The notes under the pieces were generated by a model. That model saw only the letters and a list, made by a program, of their open reading frames with translations. It had not been told where the DNA came from and ran no database searches. From Chryseobacterium gleum (lineage in GTDB: Bacteria; Bacteroidota; Bacteroidia; Flavobacteriales_D; Crocinitomicaceae), in assembly GCA_945897805.1 (NCBI GenBank), contig CAMDFX010000013.1:27421-91420 (forward strand): a stretch of DNA of 64,000 bases. Direction: 5' to 3'. Positions 45,043-52,707 of this stretch are shown here, piece after piece (position 1 is the first letter of the stretch; each line of letters opens with the position of its first letter). Both the position numbers and the translations under genes were made by a program.

Positions 45043-45975
45043 ATGACAAAAACAAAAGCTTGGATTCACGCATGCAGATTGCGAACACTTCCACTTTCAT
45101 TATCGGGAATTATTTTGGGTTCATTTGTTGCTAAATCACAAGGTTTTTGGGATACTACGATTTTCATTTTTGCCTTGTTGACCACAGTTTTATTTCAGGT
45201 CCTGTCCAATTTAGCGAATGATTTGGGCGACAGTCAGAAAGGAGCAGACAATGACGGGCGTATTGGTCCAGAAAGAGCCGTTCAATCTGGTTTGATTTCG
45301 ATGAAAGAAATGCGTAATGCTGTCATTTTATTGAGCGTTTTGTCTTTTGTTTCCTCAGGAACTTTGATCTATTTTTCATCCTTGAATAAATCGCTTTCTT
45401 TTTGGGTTTTTTATGCTGTCTTGGCTGTTTTTTGCGTTCTGGCAGCAATCACTTACACAGTAGGAAAACGCGCGTACGGCTATCATGGATTGGGAGATAT
45501 TTTCGTCTTTATTTTCTTCGGTTTAGTGAGCGTTTTGGGTGTTTATCATTTGTATTTGTCTGAATTCAGTTTCTCTACTTTTCAATTTGAAAATCTCCTT
45601 CCTGCAGCCACAATTGGTTTTTTAAGTATGGCAGTTTTGAATCTCAACAACATGAGAGATAGAACGAATGACGCCAAAGTTGGAAAACGTACTTTGGTTG
45701 TTCAGTTAGGCGGTGAAAGGGCAAAGTTTTACCACGCTTTTTTGATTTTAGGCGGAATTGCTTGTTTCACGATTTACGTATTTCAATTTCAATCTGAAAA
45801 TAAATGGATGACACTTAGTTTGTTGCCGTTGATTTTCTTGATTGCACATCTAAGAAAAGCCATGAGTATCGTGCAAGAACGCAATTTTGACCCAGAATTA
45901 AAAAAAGTCGCTTTATCAGCATTTGCACTTAGTGTTTTATTTGCATTAGCGATTGTATTAAATACTGCATTTTAA
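45043..45975 (+). CDS. menA: 1,4-dihydroxy-2-naphthoate polyprenyltransferase
   Basis: A UbiA-superfamily membrane enzyme (310 aa, about eight helices) that attaches the isoprenoid chain in menaquinone synthesis. The first Asp-rich motif reads NLANDLGDSQKGADNDGRIG and the second MRDRTNDAKVGKRTL; both Mg-prenyl-diphosphate sites are intact. The opening AWIHACRLRTLPLSLSGIILG is characteristic of MenA. The menC-like gene follows after one base, consistent with a menaquinone operon. Confidence 0.95.
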   Translation: MTKTKAWIHACRLRTLPLSLSGIILGSFVAKSQGFWDTTIFIFALLTTVLFQVLSNLANDLGDSQKGADNDGRIGPERAVQSGLISMKEMRNAVILLSVLSFVSSGTLIYFSSLNKSLSFWVFYAVLAVFCVLAAITYTVGKRAYGYHGLGDIFVFIFFGLVSVLGVYHLYLSEFSFSTFQFENLLPAATIGFLSMAVLNLNNMRDRTNDAKVGKRTLVVQLGGERAKFYHAFLILGGIACFTIYVFQFQSENKWMTLSLLPLIFLIAHLRKAMSIVQERNFDPELKKVALSAFALSVLFALAIVLNTAF

Positions 45976-45976
45976 G

Positions 45977-47026
45977 ATGTTTATTCGCGCCAAATTCGAG
46001 AAAAAAACTTTTCACTTCAAACGACCAAGTGGCACGAGTAGGGGAGTATTGACCGAAAAACACGCTTGGTTTATTTCGCTTTTCGATGCTGAAAATCCAT
46101 CGATTGTTGGTATAGGAGAATGCAGCATTATTCCAGGACTTTCACCTGATTTTATTGATTTTATTCAATATGAAAAGCAAGTGAAATTTTGTTGCGATCA
46201 AATCAATTCAAGCGAAGCAACTTTTGAATCCATCGAGAAATTTTGCGCCGAAATCATTGAATTTCCCTCAATCGTATTTGGACTTGAAACGGCTCTATTA
46301 GATTTGAAAAATGGAGGAAAATCGCTATTTTACGATACGTTTTTTACCAGAAGTGAAGCGAAAATTCCGATCAATGGATTGATTTGGATGGGCGATGAAG
46401 CCTTTATGCAAGCGCAAATTGAGGAAAAATTGGAGGAAGGATATCGTTGCATCAAAATGAAAATAGGGGCAATAGAATTTGACAAGGAATTTGTCATTTT
46501 GGAATCTTTGCGCCAGCGTTTTCCAGCGGATCAATTGACTCTGCGCGTGGATGCAAATGGTGCTTTTTCGGCGGATGAAGCTTTAGATCGATTGACTCAA
46601 TTATCGACTTTAGAAATTCATTCAATCGAACAACCCATTCAAGTCAATCAGTGGGAAGCGATGGCCGAATTGTGTCAAAAATCACCATTGCCAATTGCGT
46701 TGGACGAGGAATTGATAGGCGTTCATGATTTGGATGCGAAACGAAAATTATTAGAAACGATTCTACCGCAATACATCATTTTGAAGCCCAGTTTACATGG
46801 CGGAATTGCTGGAACTAAATCTTGGATTGAAACCGCTGAAAAATTGAATATTCCTTGGTGGATTACCTCAGCTTTGGAGTCAAATGTTGGCTTGAATCAC
46901 ATTGCACAATTTACTTCCACGCATGACAATTTACTTTTTCAAGGATTGGGAACGGGCGGTTTGTATGTTGAAAACACACCAACAAAATTGCTTACGAAAG
47001 ATGGTTTTTTAGAAATGACCCGTTGA
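45977..47026 (+). CDS. menC: o-succinylbenzoate synthase / enolase-superfamily enzyme
   Basis: A 349-aa member of the enolase superfamily, muconate-lactonizing subgroup. The catalytic Lys lies in RCIKMKIGA, metal ligands in LRVDANGAF (Asp), SIEQP (Glu) and IALDEEL (Asp/Glu), and the second catalytic Lys in YIILKPSLHGG. Directly after menA (1-bp gap), it most likely makes o-succinylbenzoate from SHCHC. Dipeptide epimerase is the main alternative, but context supports MenC. Confidence 0.9.
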   Translation: MFIRAKFEKKTFHFKRPSGTSRGVLTEKHAWFISLFDAENPSIVGIGECSIIPGLSPDFIDFIQYEKQVKFCCDQINSSEATFESIEKFCAEIIEFPSIVFGLETALLDLKNGGKSLFYDTFFTRSEAKIPINGLIWMGDEAFMQAQIEEKLEEGYRCIKMKIGAIEFDKEFVILESLRQRFPADQLTLRVDANGAFSADEALDRLTQLSTLEIHSIEQPIQVNQWEAMAELCQKSPLPIALDEELIGVHDLDAKRKLLETILPQYIILKPSLHGGIAGTKSWIETAEKLNIPWWITSALESNVGLNHIAQFTSTHDNLLFQGLGTGGLYVENTPTKLLTKDGFLEMTR

Positions 47027-47066
47027 TTTTTTGGAAAGTAAGATTGCTAAATTTTGTATTTACATT

Positions 47067-47435
47067 TTATTGATCTAATAGTTCATCGTCTTTTTGAGGT
47101 GCGTTGTTTTTAGTAAAAGGATTGTAGAAAAATGAAAGTCCAACAACAAATACGCCAACTATCAGCGCTATTTCATTGTATATTATTTGATTCATTTTCA
47201 AGATTAATCCAACAAAAACGCCCATGCTACCAATCCAATAAATCGGATTATTTTCGGATGATTTATCAAATCTAAAAGATATCAAATTCATGAGTAGCGC
47301 TGTTCCACCAAATAGAATCATGCCTATTTTTGCTACATATCGCGGAACAAAATTCCCTCCATAATTTGTAAAAACGACAATGGCCAATAAAAAAGCCATG
47401 GCGAAACAAATGGATCCTAAGCGCTTAAAGAGCAT
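47067..47435 (-). CDS. Small four-helix membrane protein
   Basis: A 122-aa membrane protein with four predicted helices (FAMAFLLAIVVFTN, AKIGMILFGGTALLMNLI, WIGSMGVFVGLILKMNQI, ALIVGVFVVGLSFFYNPF) and a short acidic tail (PQKDDELLDQ). I do not recognise a named family; GldL-like motifs are absent. Convergent with menC. Confidence 0.65.
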   Translation of the reverse strand: MLFKRLGSICFAMAFLLAIVVFTNYGGNFVPRYVAKIGMILFGGTALLMNLISFRFDKSSENNPIYWIGSMGVFVGLILKMNQIIYNEIALIVGVFVVGLSFFYNPFTKNNAPQKDDELLDQ

Positions 47436-47511
47436 AATCTTTACTTTAAATAGAAAACGAGAAAGCTACTGACGATTTGGAATTATTGATTGCTTTTGGC
47501 TAATCGAAAAA

Positions 47512-47931
47512 TCAATCTTCACTTTTTCTGAATGGTTTTCTTTCCTCCGAACTTGCGTTTGCTGGTCTTTCACTGTTGTAAGCTGGTTTCGCTCCTGCAG
47601 GATAAGGTCTCTTTTCAAAAGGTCTTTTTTCGAAAGGTTTTTTCTCAAAAGGTTTCTTTTCAAAAACTTTTTTCTCGGGACGATTTCCTTTTGGGGAAGC
47701 AATTTTAACGTCTAATTTTCGTCCATTAATATCCATACCATTTAACGCTTCAATAGCAGCAATTGCGCCATCTGTCGTTTCCATTTCAACATAACCAAAA
47801 CCTTTGGATTTTTTGGTCACCTTATCAAAAACCACGTGGGCATAAGTAACTTCTCCGAAAGAAGAAAAGGTTGCTGTCAAGTCATCGGAAGTAATTTCCC
47901 AATCTAAGTTTGCAATAAAAATATTTGTCAT
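47512..47931 (-). CDS. RRM RNA-binding protein with repetitive basic tail
   Basis: A 139-aa protein. Residues 1-80 form one RNA-recognition motif, with RNP2 IFIANL and RNP1 KGFGYVEM. The tail (about 85-139) repeats the pentamer KPFEK/RPFEK four times and continues with Pro/Ala/Arg-rich sequence ending RKPFRKSED, an intrinsically disordered region. Single-RRM proteins of this type are common in Bacteroidota and cyanobacteria and act in post-transcriptional control, often induced by cold. The corresponding DNA repeats (15-bp period) lie at about 47610-47680. Confidence 0.93.
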   Translation of the reverse strand: MTNIFIANLDWEITSDDLTATFSSFGEVTYAHVVFDKVTKKSKGFGYVEMETTDGAIAAIEALNGMDINGRKLDVKIASPKGNRPEKKVFEKKPFEKKPFEKRPFEKRPYPAGAKPAYNSERPANASSEERKPFRKSED

Positions 47932-48091
47932 CTAATATATAAAAATTAATCACCTGGATGATTAGTACCTAAAAAAAGCAAATATAAGCAATAGTGTTTT
48001 GATTGTACAAATTTATTATTGTCTGGAGCAAATTTTTAGTTAAAATAGACGTCGATTTTCGTGAATATTCCAAAAATGTTAAAAAACAAAA

Positions 48092-48117
48092 AAAGCTTCA
48101 GAAAAATCTGAAGCTTT
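48092..48117 (-). terminator. Terminator for leftward transcription, no gene assigned
   Basis: AAAGCTTCAGA / TCTGAAGCTTT, perfect 11-bp stem with 4-nt loop. On the minus strand it is followed by TTTTTTTG and more T, so it ends transcripts coming from the integrase side. The only genes nearby point elsewhere. Confidence 0.75.
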
Positions 48118-48130
48118 GCGTTAAACGAGG

Positions 48131-48153
48131 TTGCGGTCTGGACGGCACCGCAA
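48131..48153. other. Short hairpin left of the integrase gene, possible att-proximal site
   Basis: TTGCGGT (48131-48137) and ACCGCAA (48147-48153) form a 7-bp stem. Its loop side holds TGGACGGCACCG (48139-48150), which matches 11 of 12 bases of the inverted integrase-promoter repeat. The rest of 47932-48278 shows no gene. Confidence 0.4.
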
Positions 48154-48278
48154 AATCAGTGTTTTCGGGGGTTTGCGGAAGTTGGTCTAAATTGGTCTTT
48201 ATTTGCTTGTATTACAGTTATTTATATGGTTTTGGGTTTGCTTCATTTTTGTTAAAAAACAACATAAAAAAAGATAAA

Positions 48279-48315
48279 CCGTCCACGGTTCCGTCCACGG
48301 TTTGTGTTATATTTG
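48279..48315 (+). promoter_or_regulatory. Integrase promoter with two tandem palindromic operator-like sites
   Basis: CCGTCCACGGTT occurs twice back to back (48279-48290, 48291-48302); each holds an inverted pair CCGT-CC-ACGG. A perfect -7 element TATATTTG follows at 48308-48315, so the repeats cover the -33 region. The predicted start point is about 7 nt before the ATG at 48329. Confidence 0.6.
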
Positions 48316-48328
48316 TAAAAAAAAACGA

Positions 48329-49579
48329 ATGATAAAGTTCTATTTGAGGGATAAAAAGTCAGTTTTATCGACTGCAATCATGATGACCGTGTTCTACGAT
48401 AATAATCGTGTTAGAATTTCTACAGGTTGTTCTGTTCCACCCAAAATGTGGCAAGAAAGACATCAACGTGTAAAATTAAGCATGGAAATTGAAAATGCAA
48501 ACGAAATCAATGATAAACTAGACGATTTAAAAGCGGTGATGGATTCTTTGCTCAAAAAGTACCGTGACGAAGATTTTTATCCAAGTCCAAGTAAAATCAA
48601 AGAAGATTTATTCAAACAAAACAATGTTCCCCTCAAGAACAAGAAGGCCAAAAAATTTTGGGACCACTTTGATGATTTCGTTGAAGACAAACGAAAAATC
48701 AATCCTGATGTAAGGGATTACAATAATTCACTTCGTAAACATCTACTTAAAGTGGAAGCAATCATGGAGAAACCAATGAGTTTTGCGATGATTTCAAACA
48801 CTTCTGTTGACTTTAATCTAGAATGGATGAATTATTTGTCATTTGTTGCCATAAATTCAGAAGGAGATCATGGTTTGATGCCAAATACGATTGGAAAACA
48901 AAACAAGAATCTGAAAGCATTCTTCAATTGGTGTTTTGATAAAAATATCATTTCAAAATTTAGTACCAAAGCATTTCCGACTATTATGGAGGATGTAGAT
49001 AAAATATATTTGACGGAAAATGATCTAGAGACTTTGGAAAATCTAAAAATAGAAGATCCATCTTATCAAGTTGTGCGGGATTTATTTTTGATAGGCTGCG
49101 AAACTGGATTGCGTTTTAGCGATTTTATCAGATTGACCGATCATGATATTCGAAATAATGAATTACATATCGTACCAAAGAAAACTAGAAATCAGGGCGT
49201 AAAAAAAATAATCATTCCGTTAAGTGCACGCTTTCAAAAAATATTGAAAAATTACAACGGGATACCACCAAAATTTGACAGAAACCAACTGACGAAATTC
49301 AATAAAATTATCCGTGAAATTTGTGAACTCGCCGAGTTCAATGACGAAATCAAATTCTACCGCCAAATTGCTGGAGAAAATTTGAAGATCACCAAGAAGA
49401 AATTTGAAGAAGTCTCTTCACATACTTGCAGGAGAACTTTCTGTACGCTCAAATTTTTGAAAGGAATGCCAGCGGAAGCCATCATGAAATTCACCGGACA
49501 TAAAACGGAACGGAGCTTTATGAAGTATCTAAAATTAGATGCAGAATTGACTGCAAAGAAGTACAATGAGTTTTTCTAA
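48329..49579 (+). CDS. Tyrosine recombinase / phage-type integrase
   Basis: A 416-aa site-specific recombinase of the Bacteroidota mobile-element type: N-terminal arm-binding domain (VFYDNNRVRISTGCSVPPKMW), SAM-like core-binding domain, and C-terminal catalytic domain. Catalytic residues are Arg262 (GLRFSD), a Lys in PKKTRN, His365 and Arg368 (HTCRR), His391 (GHKTE) and nucleophile Tyr400 (MKYL). All are present, so the enzyme looks active. The ATG at 48329 (MIKFYLRDKK) is preferred to one at 48302 because the latter overlaps the -7 element. It marks the left side of an accessory region that extends beyond the window. Confidence 0.94.
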   Translation: MIKFYLRDKKSVLSTAIMMTVFYDNNRVRISTGCSVPPKMWQERHQRVKLSMEIENANEINDKLDDLKAVMDSLLKKYRDEDFYPSPSKIKEDLFKQNNVPLKNKKAKKFWDHFDDFVEDKRKINPDVRDYNNSLRKHLLKVEAIMEKPMSFAMISNTSVDFNLEWMNYLSFVAINSEGDHGLMPNTIGKQNKNLKAFFNWCFDKNIISKFSTKAFPTIMEDVDKIYLTENDLETLENLKIEDPSYQVVRDLFLIGCETGLRFSDFIRLTDHDIRNNELHIVPKKTRNQGVKKIIIPLSARFQKILKNYNGIPPKFDRNQLTKFNKIIREICELAEFNDEIKFYRQIAGENLKITKKKFEEVSSHTCRRTFCTLKFLKGMPAEAIMKFTGHKTERSFMKYLKLDAELTAKKYNEFF

Positions 49580-49693
49580 CTAATTCGAGGAGCTAATCTG
49601 TGGTAAGAAAATATATTAATAAAATAATTTCTACATTTTATTAAAAATAACGGTTTAAAAAATTGATTTTCAGTTTTTTAAATCCAGTGTTAG

Positions 49694-49797
49694 TTAACGT
49701 CACGTTGGATTTAAATTAACTTCAAGTTAGTGTGACGTTAAAGTGGATTTAGATTTTAGTTAAAGCATAGCTAGCTTGAATTTAACTTCAAGTTAAA
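49694..49797. repeat. Cluster of inverted repeats downstream of the integrase
   Basis: TTAACGTCAC (49694-49703) and GTGACGTTAA (49732-49741) form a 10-bp inverted repeat. Two copies of the palindrome TAACTTCAAGTTA lie at 49717-49729 and, with 8-bp arms, at 49781-49797. The 274-bp gap has no gene. Possible recombination or regulatory sites. Confidence 0.6.
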
Positions 49798-49853
49798 GTA
49801 CATTGATTTTTTTAAATTTCACTAATTAAATGACCTGTTTTAAGGTCCCTTTT

Positions 49854-50222
49854 TTACCTAAAAAACAAGTAAATCAGCACAATATAGACTATCAAAGGCA
49901 AGGACAAACAAATGATAACAGATGATGCTTCGTAGTTACTGCCGAAGCGATTAAAGTAGAGCAGAAAATTTGCAGAGCGTCTAAATAATTTATCTGAATA
50001 ATTTTTGAAGTTACGACAGCCAGTGAAAAAACCAAGGGTGAAAATCACAAATGAAATCTTCAAATAATGAAATCCGAAAATAATATCTAAAAGAAATAAG
50101 TAACTAAAAGGTACAATGAAATAGTACACAATAATATTAATTTCATTGTATGTCAGCTTGGTAATTTTAGCTAATTGCAAAAGAAATTTTGCTGTTAAAT
50201 TGAAGGATTTTTGAATCATCAT
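49854..50222 (-). CDS. Small membrane protein, unknown
   Basis: A 122-aa protein with about three hydrophobic helices (YYFIVPFSYLFLLDIIF, LKISFVIFTLGFF, VIICLSLPLIVYIVLIYLFF) and a basic central loop (NFKNYSDKLFRRSANFLLYFNRFG). The opening QLAKITKLTYNEINIIVYY is a pattern I have seen in uncharacterised Bacteroidota proteins, but I cannot name a family. It lies 36 bp downstream of the NTF2-like gene on the same strand. Confidence 0.6.
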   Translation of the reverse strand: MMIQKSFNLTAKFLLQLAKITKLTYNEINIIVYYFIVPFSYLFLLDIIFGFHYLKISFVIFTLGFFTGCRNFKNYSDKLFRRSANFLLYFNRFGSNYEASSVIICLSLPLIVYIVLIYLFFR

Positions 50223-50258
50223 TTTTTATTTTTTTTGAAGTTATTTTTATGCTGTGAT

Positions 50259-50732
50259 TTAAAAATTTGAAACAAGATTTTTAATCAATCTTTCAACTTT
50301 CACATGCTCGTTTTTTTCTGAATTGCAAATTGAATTTCCTGGTATCCGTATTTCAATTATTTGATTGTCCTTAAATTCAAAACAATATCGAATGACATGT
50401 TCATCAATGAAAGGGTCTTCCATTTCGCCAAATTCGCTAATGAAAGAGCAGCAAGCATAACGAATTTCTAGCATCACTGAGCCAGGTAAAACATCTAGTG
50501 AAATTCCATGGTAGAATTTGATGAAATTGTAATTGACAAGCCCTGTTTTTTCATCTTGAAATAATTTTTGAAAATAATTTATTGCTTCATTTTTCGATAA
50601 ATTTTCTAGAAATAATCCTTCCTCATGCAAAATTCCAGCAAGTATTTGGTGATTCAATGATTTAAAAGCTTGAATAAATGAATTTAAAATTTGGGCATTT
50701 ATTTCTTGTTTTGGGGCAATTTTGGTTATCAT
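50259..50732 (-). CDS. NTF2-like protein, new family member A
   Basis: A 157-aa cytoplasmic protein with no signal peptide and no recognised family. Reading it against the genes at 50986-51453 and 56110-56583 shows one shared pattern: an N-terminal helix pair (ILNSFIQAFKSLNHQILAGIL), a short helix (NEAINYFQKLF), a strand with LPGSVMLEIRY, and a final pair EHVIRYCFEFKDNQIIEIRIP. This helix-then-curved-sheet order resembles the NTF2/SnoaL fold. Possible roles include immunity protein or ligand-binding subunit; neither is shown. Divergent from member B. Confidence 0.65.
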   Translation of the reverse strand: MITKIAPKQEINAQILNSFIQAFKSLNHQILAGILHEEGLFLENLSKNEAINYFQKLFQDEKTGLVNYNFIKFYHGISLDVLPGSVMLEIRYACCSFISEFGEMEDPFIDEHVIRYCFEFKDNQIIEIRIPGNSICNSEKNEHVKVERLIKNLVSNF

Positions 50733-50985
50733 ATTTTACACTTTTTGAAATAGTAATTTTAAATTGCTTTGGCAATTGTTAGACCAATTTGAAAAAGTGT
50801 GGTTGATACTTCATTTTATTAAGTATGATGTGTCATTATGTGTTTTTTGATGTCAAAAATTTATATCTAAATACACCACCTATTTTCAAATATTGATATA
50901 ATTAGAGTAGAAAAGGACTCAAATGAGTAAGAATTTTAAATGGCACATACTTTGACAATTGAAGGCAACTCAAAAAATATTTTCT

Positions 50986-51453
50986 ATGCTACAAGAATTT
51001 CCAAGAATCTCAATTGAAGAAAAAAAGAACAATGAATTGGCATTTGAACAATTCCAATATGCTTTTCATTCGGAAAACTACAATGCTATTGACAATTTGT
51101 TGGATAAAAAAGGAGTGTTTTTTGGTGTGAATAATAATTTTATTGCCATTTCTAAGCTACACAGGTTGTTGAATTACGAAAATAAGAACAAGAAATTTTT
51201 GGTCTCGGAAGTTAGCACAGGTTTTAGTTATGATCATCGACCTGGTGAACATGTTTTTGAAATTCGATACATGAATATTACTCCAGATAATTTATCTGAA
51301 ATCACCAATTACAAATTCGGCCAAGCTCCAAGAGTAAAACTTGGTGAACATGTTATTCAACTTTCATTTCGATTTAATAATGGAAAAATATCTAGTATTC
51401 GGGTTCCTAGGAGAGTGATTGAGTCTATTAATAGGTTTGAGTTGTGCAATTAG
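50986..51453 (+). CDS. NTF2-like protein, new family member B
   Basis: A 155-aa protein from the ATG at 50986 (a TTG at 50959 would add nine residues). It shares the family pattern: helix ELAFEQFQYAFHSENYNAID, strand HRPGEHVFEIRYMNI, and C-terminal EHVIQLSFRFNNGKISSIRVP. It is the only plus-strand member and is divergent from member A with a 253-bp gap between them. No enzyme motif or signal peptide is present. Function unknown. Confidence 0.65.
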   Translation: MLQEFPRISIEEKKNNELAFEQFQYAFHSENYNAIDNLLDKKGVFFGVNNNFIAISKLHRLLNYENKNKKFLVSEVSTGFSYDHRPGEHVFEIRYMNITPDNLSEITNYKFGQAPRVKLGEHVIQLSFRFNNGKISSIRVPRRVIESINRFELCN

Positions 51454-51647
51454 AAAAAAATAATTTTCAAAAAAGGTTTTTTTAACATAGGAGTTAATTT
51501 TCTATGACATCTAATAATTCAAAAAAATCAATTTGTGATATCAATCAATTACCAAATGTCACAATTATTTCGTTTTGTCATTTCAGTAATTTAATTTCGA
51601 ATCTATAACTCTTAAAGTTAGAATTTTGTTTTTGGAAATAAATTTAA

Positions 51648-52706
51648 TTAGTAATCAATTTTAGTTTTCAATTTTAAGTTATTTGAGGTGTCAACATCTT
51701 TGAATTTATTTCTACCACACCATAAATTTTCTAATTTGCTATTCTTCGAAACGTCCAAAGTATTGAGTTCGTTTTCTGCACACCATAAATCTGTGATGTT
51801 GCAATTGGTCGTAACATCTAATGTGGTAAGTTTATTATTTGAACAATCTAATTTTTCCAATTTACTGTTTTTAGATAAATCTAGGGTGGAGAGATGTTTA
51901 ATAGAATAACAATATAATTCGGTTAAGTTTTTATTATTAGAAACATCCAAGTTGAAGAGTGGATTTTCTGAACACCATAAAATTGTTAAGTTGCTATTCT
52001 GAGATACATCTAGCGCGGAGAGTTGGTTTTCATGACATACTAAAAAAGTTAATTCAGTTTTATTAGAAACTTCCAAGTAGGTTAGTTTATTATTTGAACA
52101 ATATAAGATATTCAATTTACTATTCTGAGAAACATCCAGATAGGTAAGTTGATTATTACAACATACTAAATAGTTTAGATTTAAGTTATTTGATATATCT
52201 ATTTTATTTAGTTGATTATCTGAACAATCTAAGTCTTTTAGATTAATGTTTTGTGATAAATCCAAGCTGGTGATTTGATTTTCAGAACAATATAAATTGG
52301 TCAAGTATTTGTTCTTTGAAAAATCTAAGTCGGTGATTTTGTGTCCTGAACAGTCAAGCGAAATTAAATTTTTGAAATATGAAATGCCACTTAAACTTTC
52401 TATATAAAAGCCCTCTTTAAACCCTCTTTCCCATTGATAGTTATATTCGGGTATAAAATTACATGCAATCACTTCAACATTCTTTATTTCCCCATAAAAG
52501 ACTTTTCCATTTTCAACGTTTATACCGATATCCCTTAAATATTCTTGAAAAGCTACATCTGGTATGTTAACTTTAAATTCATCATTAGGTTCACGGTTTT
52601 CTATCTCTGTCATCAATTTATGGGTGATAGCCAAAGTCCTGGAAACCCTCAATAATTGATGTTTTCCACTAGGGATTAACTGATTTTTACTTTCGAAAGG
52701 AGACAT
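51648..52706 (-). CDS. Cytoplasmic leucine-rich-repeat protein 1
   Basis: A 352-aa protein without signal peptide or sorting domain. Residues 1 to about 100 are a domain shared with the LRR protein at 54136-55011: LLRVSRTLAITHKLM, IENREPNDEF, NIPDVAFQEYLRDIGI, IKNVEVIACNF. About eleven 21-residue repeats follow, of the form LDVSxNxxLxxLxCxxNQLT, with a Cys/Trp ladder (LDCSDNQL, LVCCNNQL, LWCSENPL). Such repeats normally bind proteins. Its ATG lies one base after the stop of the PLD/J-domain gene, so the two are certainly co-translated from one mRNA. Lack of export signals argues for an internal recognition role. Confidence 0.85.
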   Translation of the reverse strand: MSPFESKNQLIPSGKHQLLRVSRTLAITHKLMTEIENREPNDEFKVNIPDVAFQEYLRDIGINVENGKVFYGEIKNVEVIACNFIPEYNYQWERGFKEGFYIESLSGISYFKNLISLDCSGHKITDLDFSKNKYLTNLYCSENQITSLDLSQNINLKDLDCSDNQLNKIDISNNLNLNYLVCCNNQLTYLDVSQNSKLNILYCSNNKLTYLEVSNKTELTFLVCHENQLSALDVSQNSNLTILWCSENPLFNLDVSNNKNLTELYCYSIKHLSTLDLSKNSKLEKLDCSNNKLTTLDVTTNCNITDLWCAENELNTLDVSKNSKLENLWCGRNKFKDVDTSNNLKLKTKIDY

Positions 52707-52707
52707 A

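Noticed and set aside
47932..48328. tRNA or tmRNA gene as integration target beside the integrase
   Set aside because: No acceptor/T-arm pattern (such as GTTCRANNC with pairing arms) could be found on either strand; the target site is not identifiable in this window.
48003..48332. Plus-strand frame of 109 codons ahead of the integrase
   Set aside because: It runs through the terminator hairpin, the operator-like repeats and the -7 element, has no plausible start context, and overlaps the integrase start.
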